64,000 bases of DNA from Candidatus Allofournierella pullicola (GTDB lineage Bacteria; Bacillota; Clostridia; Oscillospirales; Ruminococcaceae): the NCBI GenBank assembly GCA_019114225.1, contig DXFW01000012.1:62001-126000 (forward strand). Direction: 5' to 3'. The notes under the pieces were generated by a model. It was not told the origin of the DNA and ran no database searches. It saw only the letters and a list, made by a program, of their open reading frames with translations. This document shows positions 8,708 through 16,860 of this stretch, one piece after another; the first letter of the stretch is position 1; the number at the start of each line of letters is the position of its first letter. Both the position numbers and the translations under genes were made by a program.

Positions 8708-9079
8708 TTATTTGCGGGTGGGAATGATCTCAAGCCAGTAGCCGTCCGGGTCCTGGATAAAGTAGATCCCCATTGCGGGATTTTCGTAGCAGATACAACC
8801 CATCTGCTGGTGCTTTTCGTGAGCCGCGTCAAAATCGTCCGTGCGGAAGGCAAGATGGAATTCGCACTCGCCCAGATCGTATTTCTGCGGATGGTCCCGC
8901 AGCCAGGTGAGTTCCAGCTCAAAGGGTTCGCCGGGCACGGCCACATACACGATGATGAAAGAACCATCGGCGGCTTCTTTGCGGCGGACTTCCTCAAGCC
9001 CCAATGCCTGCCGGTAAAACTCCAGAGAGCGCTCAAGGTCACTCACGTTGTAGTTTTCGTGGATCATGCTGAATTTCAT
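8708..9079 (-). CDS. Glyoxalase I-like VOC superfamily protein
   Basis: A 123-residue single-domain protein. It opens with FSMIHENYNVSDLERSLEFY, where His7 is the usual first metal ligand, and ends with FIQDPDGYWLEI, where the Glu is the last ligand. LELTW and EFHLAF carry the two inner positions. This fits a small metal-dependent lactoylglutathione lyase-type enzyme for methylglyoxal removal; the thiol cofactor is not known. It follows ddh by 39 bases and may be co-transcribed with it. Confidence 0.85.
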   Translation of the reverse strand: MKFSMIHENYNVSDLERSLEFYRQALGLEEVRRKEAADGSFIIVYVAVPGEPFELELTWLRDHPQKYDLGECEFHLAFRTDDFDAAHEKHQQMGCICYENPAMGIYFIQDPDGYWLEIIPTRK

Positions 9080-9118
9080 GGAAAAACTCCTTTTGAAACA
9101 ATGAAAAGAGAAATGCCT

Positions 9119-10102
9119 TTACAGCATGGAGGCGCGCAGTTCCTCACCGCTCAGCGGGCTGAGCAGGGCAGGGGGCACATCCAAAATGGTCTTGCAGCCC
9201 TGCTGGCCGGCCTCATGCATGCGCCAGACGGCCCGTGCGCAGGCAACAAGAATGCTGGAGGTGAACTCGGGATTGGAGTCCAGCGTCAGCTTGTATTCGA
9301 TCACATGGGTGTTGGCGCAGTCTTTCCCGGTCTTGCCGGTGCGGATGACCATGCCGCCGTGAGGCAGGCCTGCATGGTCGCGCAAAAGCTCTTCCTCACT
9401 GATAAAATGCACGGTGGTGTCATAGTCCGCAAAGTAGTTGGGCATTTCTTTGATCTCTTTTTCAATGCGGGCGGTGTCTGCACCGGGCTTTGCGACCACA
9501 TAGCACTCACGGGTGTGCTTCTGGCGAGTGGTCAGAACAGGCTGGGCGCCGCTGCGCACTGCCTCCAGGGCGCTCTCCACGGGCACAGTGTACTGGCGGG
9601 CGTCCAGCACGCCTTCAATGCGGCGGATCGCGTCAGAGTGGCCCTGGCTCACGCCCTTTCCCCAGAACGTGTAGGTCTCGCCCTGGGGCAGCACTGCGCT
9701 GGCATATACCCGGTTCAGCGAGAACAGGCCCGGGTCCCAGCCTGCGGAAATCAGCGCCAGGGTGCCGCTCTCCTTTGCGGCGGCGTCCACTGCGGCAAAA
9801 TGCTCTGGAATGCGGGCGTGAGTATCAAAGCTGTCCACCACATTGAACAGACGGGCAAGTTCAGGCGTCTGCTTGGGCAGGTCGGTGGCGCTGCCGCCGC
9901 ACAGGATCATCACGTCGATTTTGTCCTGCATTTCGCCGGCTTTGTCCGCGGCCAGAACAGGCACGCCATCAGTCACAGTCTGGATGGAGGCCGGGTCCCG
10001 TCGGGTGAACACGGCGGCCAGCTGCATATCCGGATTCTGTGCAACGGCATACTCCACACCGCGGCCCAGATTTCCGTAACCCATAATACCGATTCGGATC
10101 AT
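9119..10102 (-). CDS. ddh: meso-Diaminopimelate D-dehydrogenase
   Basis: A 327-residue enzyme of the one-step lysine/peptidoglycan branch: tetrahydrodipicolinate plus ammonia and NADPH to meso-DAP. I choose ATG 10102 because GGAGG is seven bases upstream; the ATG two codons earlier would touch that site. The NADPH fold opens with IRIGIMGYGNLGRGVE. VDSFDTHARIPEH and SAGWDPGLFSLNRVY are characteristic substrate-binding blocks. Length equals the family norm. This route bypasses succinylated intermediates and is scattered among Clostridia. Confidence 0.93.
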   Translation of the reverse strand: MIRIGIMGYGNLGRGVEYAVAQNPDMQLAAVFTRRDPASIQTVTDGVPVLAADKAGEMQDKIDVMILCGGSATDLPKQTPELARLFNVVDSFDTHARIPEHFAAVDAAAKESGTLALISAGWDPGLFSLNRVYASAVLPQGETYTFWGKGVSQGHSDAIRRIEGVLDARQYTVPVESALEAVRSGAQPVLTTRQKHTRECYVVAKPGADTARIEKEIKEMPNYFADYDTTVHFISEEELLRDHAGLPHGGMVIRTGKTGKDCANTHVIEYKLTLDSNPEFTSSILVACARAVWRMHEAGQQGCKTILDVPPALLSPLSGEELRASML

Positions 10103-10168
10103 ATCCATTCCTCCGATTCTTCAAAAGATTGAAAGGGAAAACGCCTTGCAACAAAGCGCTTCCAACAG

Positions 10169-10200
10169 CGAAAGGCGGCGGAGAACACCGCCGCCTTTCG
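10169..10200. terminator. Hairpin between the amino acid ABC operon and ddh
   Basis: A perfect 13-bp GC-rich stem (10169-10181 with 10188-10200) around AGAACA. T runs on either side are poor, so it may be a weak terminator for the ABC operon or an RNA-stabilising end. Confidence 0.4.
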
Positions 10201-10273
10201 GGATGAAACACCGTAAAAACAATACCACATTCCCGCCCCGCGCACAAGGGGAAAGTCCGCCGAAGGGGATACG

Positions 10274-11047
10274 TCAAAAGGCGGGGCGAATGCTGTTTGC
10301 CAAAAATGTCCGGGCCTTTTCGCTTTTCGGCGCCCCGAATACTTCCTCCGGCGAGCCGGCCTCTTCGATCACGCCGTCCGCCATAAAAAGCACCTGATCA
10401 GACACACCGCGGGCAAACTCCATTTCGTGAGTCACGACGATCATGGTGGTGTCGCTGCTCTTCAACCCTTTGATGACCCGCAGCACCTCTCCGGTCAGTT
10501 CCGGGTCCAGCGCACTGGTGGGCTCGTCAAAACACAGAATATCCGGCTGAAGCGCCAAAGCCCGGGCGATGGCCACCCGCTGCTGCTGACCGCCGGAAAG
10601 CTGGAACGGATAGAGACCTTCTTTGTCCGCAAGGCCGACCCGAGCCAACAGAGCCTGGGCCTTTTCTCGGTTTTCCGCTGCCGCCTGCCGGGCTGCGGCT
10701 TTGCCCAGTTTTTCCTGGGCCAACAGATCCATGGCAAGAGTCACATTCTGCAGCGCGGTGTACTGGGGGAAGAGATTGAAGTTCTGAAACACAAGGCCAA
10801 AGTGCAGCCGTTTCTGGCGCACCGGCTGGGTGCATGCGGGACCCCACAGTTCCTCGCCCTTCACATACAGTTCGCCCTCGTCGGGCGTTTCCAGAAAGTT
10901 CAGGCAGCGCAGAAGGGTGGTCTTGCCGCTGCCGGAGGAACCGATGATGGTGAGCACCTGCCCCTGCTCCAGAGAAAAATCCACCCCGCGCAGCACCTGG
11001 GTTCCGCCAAAAGCCTTGCGCAGGCCTTTTACTTCCAAAATCGCCAT
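10274..11047 (-). CDS. Polar amino acid ABC transporter ATP-binding protein
   Basis: A 257-residue ATPase of the GlnQ/HisP class. Walker A GSSGSGKTT, a Q-loop (FQNFNLFPQYT, typical of amino acid importers), signature LSGGQQQR, Walker B ILCFDEPTSALDP and switch VVTHEME are all present. It is the last gene of the operon: binding protein, permease, ATPase. Six bases separate it from the permease stop. It powers uptake of a polar amino acid across the membrane; the ligand cannot be read. Confidence 0.93.
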   Translation of the reverse strand: MAILEVKGLRKAFGGTQVLRGVDFSLEQGQVLTIIGSSGSGKTTLLRCLNFLETPDEGELYVKGEELWGPACTQPVRQKRLHFGLVFQNFNLFPQYTALQNVTLAMDLLAQEKLGKAAARQAAAENREKAQALLARVGLADKEGLYPFQLSGGQQQRVAIARALALQPDILCFDEPTSALDPELTGEVLRVIKGLKSSDTTMIVVTHEMEFARGVSDQVLFMADGVIEEAGSPEEVFGAPKSEKARTFLANSIRPAF

Positions 11048-11053
11048 ATCCCG

Positions 11054-11701
11054 TTACCCCTTGTAGTAGTTCAGCTTTTTTTCAGCCCATCCGAACAGCA
11101 GCGTCAGCCCGCCGTTGAAGAGAAGGTAAAACACACCGGTGTAGAACAGCGGCCACAGCAGCGCACGCTGGGCGGTGATGTCCTGCGCCGCGCGGATGAC
11201 TTCACCGATACCGATCACCCGGGCAAGGCTGGTATCCTTGACCAGAGTGATGACTTCGTTGCTCATGGGGGCAAGAATGCGCTTGACCACCTGCAGCAGC
11301 ACCACCTTGCGGAAGATCTGCCCGCGGGTCATGCCCAGCACCTGCCCGGCTTCCCACTGGCCTTGGGGAATGCCCTCGATACCGCCCCGGTAGATCTCGG
11401 AGAAGTAGGCCGCGTAGTTGATGATGAATGCCGCCAGCACAGCGCCCAGCCGGTTCTCTACGGGTATGCCAAACGCAAGCCCCGGCACATAGTACACCAC
11501 GATGATCTGCAACATCAAAGGGGTGCCCCGGATGATCCAGATGAAGGTGCGGGTGAGCCAGCGCAGCGGCGTAAAGCGGCACATGGACCCGAAGCATACC
11601 ACCAGCCCCAGCGGCAGCGCCGCCGCCAGCGTACCGGCAAAGATGATAACAGTGGTCTGGAATCCCTTCAGCAGTTCCAGGGTAACTTCCCAAAACGACA
11701 T
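11054..11701 (-). CDS. Polar amino acid ABC transporter permease
   Basis: A 215-residue membrane protein of the HisM/GlnP type. AAGGAG lies ten bases before ATG 11701. The EAA loop that contacts the ATPase is seen as EAGQVLGMTRGQIFRKVVLLQ. The segment RGTPLMLQI is characteristic of amino acid permeases. Only one permease is encoded, so it probably forms a homodimer. Confidence 0.92.
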   Translation of the reverse strand: MSFWEVTLELLKGFQTTVIIFAGTLAAALPLGLVVCFGSMCRFTPLRWLTRTFIWIIRGTPLMLQIIVVYYVPGLAFGIPVENRLGAVLAAFIINYAAYFSEIYRGGIEGIPQGQWEAGQVLGMTRGQIFRKVVLLQVVKRILAPMSNEVITLVKDTSLARVIGIGEVIRAAQDITAQRALLWPLFYTGVFYLLFNGGLTLLFGWAEKKLNYYKG

Positions 11702-11754
11702 GGACGTAAAACTCCTTTTGGTCCGGGCACGGGGCGCGCCCTTTACTCAAACCT

Positions 11755-11787
11755 GCGCCGCCCGGGGCTTGTGGCCCAGGACGGCGC
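11755..11787 (-). other. GC-rich hairpin between binding-protein and permease genes
   Basis: GCGCCG (11755-11760) pairs with CGGCGC (11782-11787), with imperfect GC pairing inside. A hairpin here would keep the binding-protein transcript more abundant than the permease transcript, a common arrangement. There is no T run, so this is a processing or stabilising structure at most. Confidence 0.3.
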
Positions 11788-11835
11788 GGGTCCGGTTCAA
11801 ATGGTTCAAATGTTCAGGATCGGACGAAACGAAAA

Positions 11836-12648
11836 TCAGGCGGCGGGTTCCAGCGTGACCAGCACGGAAGGGTATTTCTCCGCCAGAGCGGCTACTGTGC
11901 CGTCATCGGCCAGTTCCTGCAGTGCAGCGTTGATCTTCTCGGTCATATCGCTGCCCTTGCGCAGGCCAATGCCGTATTCCTCTTTGGAAAGCTCAATGCC
12001 TTCCACGACCATCAGGTCGGCGTAATCGGTGCCTTCGCCAACAGAAGCGTAAGCCATCACAGCGTCGATAACTGCCACATCGGCGGTGCCGGATTTCAAC
12101 TCCAGCAGGGTGTCGCGCTGGGCCTGCAGCGTGGTCACCTGAGCGTCCTTGAGCGCGTCTTCCGCTTCCACGCTGGACTGGCCTGCACTGCCCGCCTCCA
12201 CAACGATCTTTGCGTTCGCCATGCTGGCAAGGTCGGTGTAAACGTCTGCGTTTGCGCTGTTGATCACACAAACCTGCATGTTGCCGCTGTAGGGAACAGA
12301 GAAGTCCATGTTCTCCTTCAGGTCGTCCTTGATGGTCATGCCGTTCCAGATACAGTCGATGTTTTTGCTCTGCAGCTCAAACACTTTTTGGTCCCAGTCG
12401 ATCTCCACGAACTCCGGCGTCACGCCCAGCTTTTCGCAAACGGCCTCAGCCAGCTCGGTGTCGAAGCCGATCAGCTTGTCGGGATTCTCGGGATCGTAGT
12501 AGTTCATCGGCTCAAACAAGGTGATACCGATTTTCAAAGTGCCTTTGTCTTTCACATACTCCCAATCGGATTCACCGGTCTGGCCGCAGCCCGCCAGCAG
12601 AGAGGCAGCCAGCGCAGCGGCTGCAAACAACGATACGACCCTTTTCAT
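11836..12648 (-). CDS. Polar amino acid ABC transporter substrate-binding lipoprotein
   Basis: A 270-residue family 3 solute-binding protein. I start at ATG 12648, with GGAGGAG six bases upstream. The signal peptide ends with lipobox LLAGC. The mature part has GTLKIGITLFEPMNYY, then IGFDTELAEAVCEKLG and IDCIWNGMTI, the usual ligand-pocket blocks. It delivers a polar amino acid to the permease and ATPase encoded downstream. The gene has its own strong promoter and an inverted repeat in the leader. Confidence 0.92.
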   Translation of the reverse strand: MKRVVSLFAAAALAASLLAGCGQTGESDWEYVKDKGTLKIGITLFEPMNYYDPENPDKLIGFDTELAEAVCEKLGVTPEFVEIDWDQKVFELQSKNIDCIWNGMTIKDDLKENMDFSVPYSGNMQVCVINSANADVYTDLASMANAKIVVEAGSAGQSSVEAEDALKDAQVTTLQAQRDTLLELKSGTADVAVIDAVMAYASVGEGTDYADLMVVEGIELSKEEYGIGLRKGSDMTEKINAALQELADDGTVAALAEKYPSVLVTLEPAA

Positions 12649-12664
12649 TGTGATCTCCTCCAAA

Positions 12665-12685
12665 AATAAAGCGATTTGCTTTATT
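12665..12685 (-). promoter_or_regulatory. Inverted repeat in the leader of the amino acid importer operon
   Basis: AATAAAGC (12665-12672) and GCTTTATT (12678-12685) form a perfect 8-bp dyad with a five-base centre. It lies between the promoter and the ribosome site. GCTTTAT is repeated once more next to it. This could be a repressor operator or a small RNA structure near the start site. Confidence 0.4.
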
Positions 12686-12701
12686 GCTTTATCATGCTAA
12701 A

Positions 12702-12730
12702 ATGATACCATAGAAAAACGCCGATTGCAA
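12702..12730 (-). promoter_or_regulatory. Sigma-A promoter of the amino acid importer operon
   Basis: On the minus strand: -35 TTGCAA (12730-12725), a 17-base spacer, -10 TATCAT (12707-12702). It sits about 55 bases before the binding-protein start. Confidence 0.7.
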
Positions 12731-12790
12731 TAGAAAAACTGCACAAGGAACGAGGGAAAAGAATCGGCTTGGCTTGTGAGAAACAACAAA

Positions 12791-12822
12791 AAAGGCTGCG
12801 CGGGATTTCCTGCACAGCCTTT
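12791..12822 (-). terminator. Terminator after the esterase gene
   Basis: A 14-base stem, AAAGGCTGTGCAGG with CCCGCGCAGCCTTT (one mismatch), and a four-base loop, followed on the minus strand by TTTTTTGTTGTTT. Confidence 0.75.
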
Positions 12823-12828
12823 AGACGT

Positions 12829-13587
12829 TTATTTTGTTGTGGTTGGCTCCAGAGCGTCCAGAATGCGGGGGAAGAGCACGGCGGCCTGCTTTTGCCACCA
12901 GGGCCAGTCGTGGCTCACATCGTCCCCCCAATAGTCTGCACTCACCGGCAGAGGTTTTGCCTTCAGAGAAGTCTCAAAGGCGCGGGTCTCGGCCAGGAAG
13001 CGGTCTTCGTAGGGGCCCTGCCCGCAGCAGAGCAGGAAAGGCCCGGTATATGCCGCCAGCTGTGCGGCGCTTATCAGACGCAGATAGTCTGCCGGGCTGT
13101 TGCGCAGGGTCAGATCGTCTGCATAGCTGCCAAACCAGCCGCGGGCAGTGTAGCTGCCCGAGAGGCAGAGAGCGCCGCAAAAAAGATCAGGGCGGCGCAG
13201 ATAGAGATTCGCCGCGTGGCCTGCCCCGAGACTGATACCGGCAGTCAGCAGCTTTTCGCCGTCCGCCATGGCGCACAGCGCATGCACACGGGGGACAAGT
13301 TCCCGTGTGAGCCAGCAGAACCAGCGCTCCTGCATTTCGGCCCTGGCGCGGCCTTCGCCGCCGGCCAGCCAGCTCTCACCGTCAATGCTGTCGGCACACA
13401 CAAGCCGCAAGCGTCCTGCGTCGATCAAAAAGCCCAGCGAATTCACAAGGCCCCGGTCTTCCCAGTCGTAAAAGCGGCCGCCCTCGCAGCTGAAGGCAAG
13501 GCACACCGGGCCGGCGTGACCATAGATCTTGAACTCCATCTCGCGTTTAAGGAATTCGCTGTGTTCCTTATAATATTGTATATGCAT
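12829..13587 (-). CDS. Putative alpha/beta-hydrolase esterase
   Basis: A 252-residue protein. I start at ATG 13587 because the esterase fold begins at HIQYYKEHSEFLKREMEFK; a longer frame lacks a ribosome site. The nucleophile elbow GISLG gives Ser119, with AGHAANLYLRRPDLF after it as in esterase D-type proteins. DVSHDWPWW near the end holds a likely catalytic histidine. No signal peptide is seen, so it is cytoplasmic. The natural ester is unknown. It is divergent from a PTS IIC gene, with back-to-back promoters. Confidence 0.75.
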   Translation of the reverse strand: MHIQYYKEHSEFLKREMEFKIYGHAGPVCLAFSCEGGRFYDWEDRGLVNSLGFLIDAGRLRLVCADSIDGESWLAGGEGRARAEMQERWFCWLTRELVPRVHALCAMADGEKLLTAGISLGAGHAANLYLRRPDLFCGALCLSGSYTARGWFGSYADDLTLRNSPADYLRLISAAQLAAYTGPFLLCCGQGPYEDRFLAETRAFETSLKAKPLPVSADYWGDDVSHDWPWWQKQAAVLFPRILDALEPTTTK

Positions 13588-13622
13588 GATTTGTGCACGC
13601 CCCTTTACCAGCACTTTCATAC

Positions 13623-13651
13623 AGTATAGCAAAAGCAAATGCTGCCTTCAA
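13623..13651 (-). promoter_or_regulatory. Sigma-A promoter of the esterase gene
   Basis: Minus strand: -35 TTGAAG (13651-13646), 17 bases, -10 TATACT (13628-13623). Confidence 0.7.
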
Positions 13652-13666
13652 GGGCTTTGGCGGCAC

Positions 13667-13694
13667 TTGACAAAATCCTGCCAAAGGGTACAAT
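13667..13694 (+). promoter_or_regulatory. Sigma-A promoter of the PTS IIC gene
   Basis: A consensus -35 TTGACA (13667-13672), 16 bases, and -10 TACAAT (13689-13694). The divergent esterase promoter starts only 15 bases away, so the two could share control. Confidence 0.8.
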
Positions 13695-13732
13695 ATGCTA
13701 CAGTTTTTTCAGCGGGGGAAGGGGAGAGAAAT

Positions 13733-14848
13733 ATGAACGAAGAAAACCAAACGAGCAGGACGTTCCGCGCACGGATGAGCCGGGGATTGGCTGCGGCCAA
13801 ACGCTATGCCGCTGCCAAAAACGTGCAGATCAGCGCCAAGCGCTACGGTGTGGACGCGATGGGCGCCATGGCGCAGGGCCTGTTTGCTTCGCTGCTCATC
13901 GGCACCATCTTGAACACAGCGGGCACTCAGCTGAGGCTGGACTTACTTACTCAAATGGGAGGCTACGCCTCGGCAGTGGCGGGGCCTGCCATGGCAGTGA
14001 GTATCGGCTTTGCGCTGAACGCACCGGCGCTTGTGCTTTTTTCGCTCATCACCGTGGGCCAGGCTGCCAACAGTCTCGGCGGCGCCGGCGGCCCGCTGGC
14101 GGTGCTCATCGTTGCCATCCTTGCCTGTGAGGCGGGCAAGCTGGTCTCCAAAGAAACAAAGGTGGATATCCTGGTCACCCCTTTCGTGACCATTTTTGTG
14201 GGCACCGCGCTGGCAATGTGGTGGGCGCCCGCCATCGGCAAGGCAGCCTCCGGTGTGGGCGCTGTCATCATGTGGGCCACCGAACAGCAGCCCTTCGTGA
14301 TGGGCATTGTGGTCAGTGTGGTCATCGGCATTGCCCTCACGCTGCCCATTTCGTCAGCAGCCATCTGTGCGGCTCTTTCGCTCACGGGTCTTGCGGGCGG
14401 CGCCGCAGTCGCCGGCTGCTGCGCGCAGATGGTGGGCTTTGCGGTGCTTTCCTTTAAAGAGAACCGCTGGGGCGGCCTGGTCAGCCAGGGCCTTGGCACT
14501 TCCATGCTTCAAATGGGCAACATCCTCAAAAATCCCCGGATCTGGCTGCCCGCCATCCTCACCAGTGCCGTCACCGGTCCGCTGGCCACCTGTGTGTTCC
14601 GCCTGGAAATGAACGGGCCGGCAGTCTCCTCCGGCATGGGCACCTGCGGCCTGGTGGGGCCCATCGGCGTCTACAGCGGCTGGGTGGAGGATGTGGCCTG
14701 TGGCGCAAAGACGGCCATCACCACCTTCGACTGGGCGGGCCTGGTCCTTATCTGTCTGGTGCTGCCGGCGGTGCTGTGCTGGCTGCTGGGGGTGCTTTTC
14801 CGCCGCCGCGGCTGGATCCGCCCGGGCGATCTTGCGCTGGAAAACTGA
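13733..14848 (+). CDS. PTS sugar transporter subunit IIC (PTS_EIIC_2/PfoR-like family)
   Basis: A 371-residue multi-pass membrane protein starting at ATG 13733 behind GGGGAGAG. The cytoplasmic N-terminus is followed by about ten hydrophobic segments rich in Gly, Ala and Val. Blocks such as GVDAMGAMAQGLFASLLIGTI, TLPISSAAICA and GPIGVYSGW fit the EIIC_2 family, once annotated as PfoR toxin regulator. No EIIA or EIIB partner is encoded nearby, so the phosphorylation route and sugar are unknown; some members may be plain transporters. Confidence 0.85.
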   Translation: MNEENQTSRTFRARMSRGLAAAKRYAAAKNVQISAKRYGVDAMGAMAQGLFASLLIGTILNTAGTQLRLDLLTQMGGYASAVAGPAMAVSIGFALNAPALVLFSLITVGQAANSLGGAGGPLAVLIVAILACEAGKLVSKETKVDILVTPFVTIFVGTALAMWWAPAIGKAASGVGAVIMWATEQQPFVMGIVVSVVIGIALTLPISSAAICAALSLTGLAGGAAVAGCCAQMVGFAVLSFKENRWGGLVSQGLGTSMLQMGNILKNPRIWLPAILTSAVTGPLATCVFRLEMNGPAVSSGMGTCGLVGPIGVYSGWVEDVACGAKTAITTFDWAGLVLICLVLPAVLCWLLGVLFRRRGWIRPGDLALEN

Positions 14849-14878
14849 AAAAAGCGGTACAAAAAGCGAAAAAACCGC

Positions 14879-14907
14879 TTGTAATCGCCCTTTTCTTGTG
14901 GTATACT
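14879..14907 (+). promoter_or_regulatory. Promoter of rpsB-tsf
   Basis: -35 TTGTAA (14879-14884), 17 bases, -10 TATACT (14902-14907), with TGG directly before the -10 as an extended element. Confidence 0.75.
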
Positions 14908-14923
14908 ATATCGGCACTACGCA

Positions 14924-14978
14924 CGCATTGCTTTGCTTTTTTGTGCCTGCAAGGGTTGAAAAGCATGCAGGCAATGCG
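14924..14978 (+). promoter_or_regulatory. Structured leader upstream of rpsB, possible S2 autoregulatory site
   Basis: Two nested helices: CGCATT (14924-14929) with AATGCG (14973-14978), enclosing GCCTGCA (14945-14951) with TGCAGGC (14966-14972). This lies wholly in the transcribed leader, before the ribosome site. Ribosomal protein operons often use such leaders for feedback by the encoded protein. The match to a known S2 leader was not tested. Confidence 0.4.
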
Positions 14979-15010
14979 GAGGAAAAACAATTTTATTGGA
15001 GGATTTGACA

Positions 15011-15745
15011 ATGGCAGTAGTATCTATGAAGCAGCTCCTGGAAGCCGGCGTGCATTTCGGTCATCAGACCCGCCGCTGGAACCCCAAAATGGCGAAGTAC
15101 ATCTTCACCGAGCGCAACGGCATCTACATCATCGACCTGCAGAAGACCGTGAAGAAGCTGGACGAGGCTTACAACTTCGTGCGTGAGGTTTCTGCCAACG
15201 GCGGCGAGATCCTGTTCGTCGGCACCAAGAAGCAGGCTCAGGAGTCCATCCGCGACGAGGCTACCCGCTGCGGCATGCACTATGTGAACGCCCGCTGGCT
15301 GGGCGGCATGCTCACCAACTTCCGCACCATCCGCAAGCGCATCGACCGTCTGGAGCAGCTGCGCCAGATGAGCGAGGACGGCACTTTTGATCTGCTGCCC
15401 AAGAAGGAAGTTGCCAAGCTGGAGCTGGAAATCGAGAAGCTGGAGAAGTTCCTGGGCGGCGTGAAAGAGATGCACGGTCTGCCCAAAGCTATGTTCATCG
15501 TTGACCCCCACAAGGAGCGCATTGCTGTCTCCGAGGCCCGCAAGCTGAACATCCCCATCGTGGCCATTGTGGACACCAACTGCAACCCCGACGAGATCGA
15601 CTACGTCATCCCCGGCAACGACGACGCCATCCGTGCTGTGAAGCTGATCGCCGGCGCCATGGCCGACGCTGTTCTGGAAGGCCGTCAGGGCCAGCAGGAC
15701 GCTCCCGCCGAGGAGACCGAGGCTGCTGAGGCTGCCGAGGCCTGA
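15011..15745 (+). CDS. rpsB: Small ribosomal subunit protein uS2
   Basis: A 244-residue ribosomal protein, starting at ATG 15011 with GGAGG at 14998-15002; an in-frame TTG at 14996 is rejected because it overlaps that site. Signature blocks include [18 protein letters not shown], then [11 protein letters not shown] and [12 protein letters not shown]. The tail is acidic and alanine-rich (AEAAEA), as in many Clostridia. It needs S1 or a substitute for binding to the 30S platform. It forms the usual operon with tsf, 43 bases downstream. Confidence 0.98.
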   Translation: MAVVSMKQLLEAGVHFGHQTRRWNPKMAKYIFTERNGIYIIDLQKTVKKLDEAYNFVREVSANGGEILFVGTKKQAQESIRDEATRCGMHYVNARWLGGMLTNFRTIRKRIDRLEQLRQMSEDGTFDLLPKKEVAKLELEIEKLEKFLGGVKEMHGLPKAMFIVDPHKERIAVSEARKLNIPIVAIVDTNCNPDEIDYVIPGNDDAIRAVKLIAGAMADAVLEGRQGQQDAPAEETEAAEAAEA

Positions 15746-15788
15746 GACACACCGACCTTAAGGAACAAACAGAAAGGGGATTATCAAA

Positions 15789-16703
15789 ATGGCTTTTACC
15801 GCTCAAGACGTTAAGAACCTGCGCGAGCAGACCGGCTGCGGCATGATGGACTGCAAGAAGGCGCTGACCGAGGCCGGCGGCGACTTCGAAAAGGCTGTCG
15901 AGTACCTGCGTGAGAAGGGCCTGGCCGCTGCTCAGAAGAAGGCTGGCCGTATCGCCGCCGAGGGCATGGTCTACGCCACTGTTGAGGGCAACGTGGGTGT
16001 TGTTCTGGAAGTCAACGCCGAGACCGACTTCGTGGCCAAGAACGAGCTGTTCCAGACCTTCGTGAAGGACGTGGCCGCTGTTGTGATTGAGCAGAATCCC
16101 GCTGACGTGGACGCTCTGCTGGCCTGCAAGATGGGCAACGACACCGTCGAGGCTGCCCTGAAGGACAAGATCCTGGTCATTGGCGAGAACATCAAGATCC
16201 GCCGCTTCGTCCGCTACGAGGGCGTTTGCTCCGCTTACATCCATGCCGGCGGCACCCATGCTGTGCTGGTGAACTTCGACACCACCGCCGAGGTGGCTGC
16301 GAACCCCGCCTTCGTTGCTTACGGCCATGACGTGGCTATGCAGATCGCCGCTGCCAACCCCGGCTACCTGTGCGAGAGCGAAGTTCCCGCCGAAGTGCTG
16401 GACAAGGAGAAGGAGATTCTGCTGGCTCAGATCGCCAACGATCCCAAGAACGCCAACAAGCCCGACGCCATCAAAGAGAAGATGGTCATGGGCCGTATCG
16501 GCAAGTTCTACAAGGAGAACTGCCTGGTCGACCAGGAGTTCGTCAAGGATCCCGAGCTGACCATCGCCAAGTACACCGACAAGGTGGCCAAGGAGCTGGG
16601 CGGCGACATCAAGATCGTCAAGTTCGTGCGCTACGAGAAGGGCGAAGGCCTGGAGAAGCGCGTGGACGACTTCGCCAGCGAAGTTGCCGGCATGGTGAAG
16701 TAA
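15789..16703 (+). CDS. tsf: Translation elongation factor Ts
   Basis: A 304-residue guanine-nucleotide exchange factor for EF-Tu. The N-terminal UBA-like domain has the family signature LREQTGCGMMDCKKAL. The central region shows ETDFVAKNELFQTFV, the segment that contacts EF-Tu. The C-terminal repeat carries VKFVRYEKGEG. AAAGGGG lies before the start. It is the distal gene of rpsB-tsf and ends at a strong terminator. Confidence 0.98.
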   Translation: MAFTAQDVKNLREQTGCGMMDCKKALTEAGGDFEKAVEYLREKGLAAAQKKAGRIAAEGMVYATVEGNVGVVLEVNAETDFVAKNELFQTFVKDVAAVVIEQNPADVDALLACKMGNDTVEAALKDKILVIGENIKIRRFVRYEGVCSAYIHAGGTHAVLVNFDTTAEVAANPAFVAYGHDVAMQIAAANPGYLCESEVPAEVLDKEKEILLAQIANDPKNANKPDAIKEKMVMGRIGKFYKENCLVDQEFVKDPELTIAKYTDKVAKELGGDIKIVKFVRYEKGEGLEKRVDDFASEVAGMVK

Positions 16704-16731
16704 TTCACCCTGCAAGGGAAAATGCTTTACA

Positions 16732-16765
16732 AAGAGAGTGAGCGTTACGCTCACTCTCTTTTCTT
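16732..16765 (+). terminator. Terminator after tsf
   Basis: A 13-bp perfect stem (16732-16744 with 16748-16760), loop TTA, then TTCTT. Confidence 0.85.
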
Positions 16766-16787
16766 ATGCAAGCATTGCTCTGGATGG

Positions 16788-16830
16788 GTGACAAAACCGT
16801 CACACATGCGGACAAAAAATGAGGTATACT
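16788..16830 (+). promoter_or_regulatory. Promoter of the response regulator gene with 11-bp-spaced boxes
   Basis: -10 TATACT is at 16825-16830; no good -35 hexamer precedes it. Upstream lie GTGAC (16788) and GTCAC (16799), exactly 11 bases apart, and a degenerate third position at 16810. Their distances from the -10 (37 and 26 bases) equal those of the boxes at the ABC promoter at 18516-18558, so the encoded regulator may bind both. Confidence 0.5.
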
Positions 16831-16860
16831 GATAGAAGAATAAAAAGGGGGTGACGCGCC

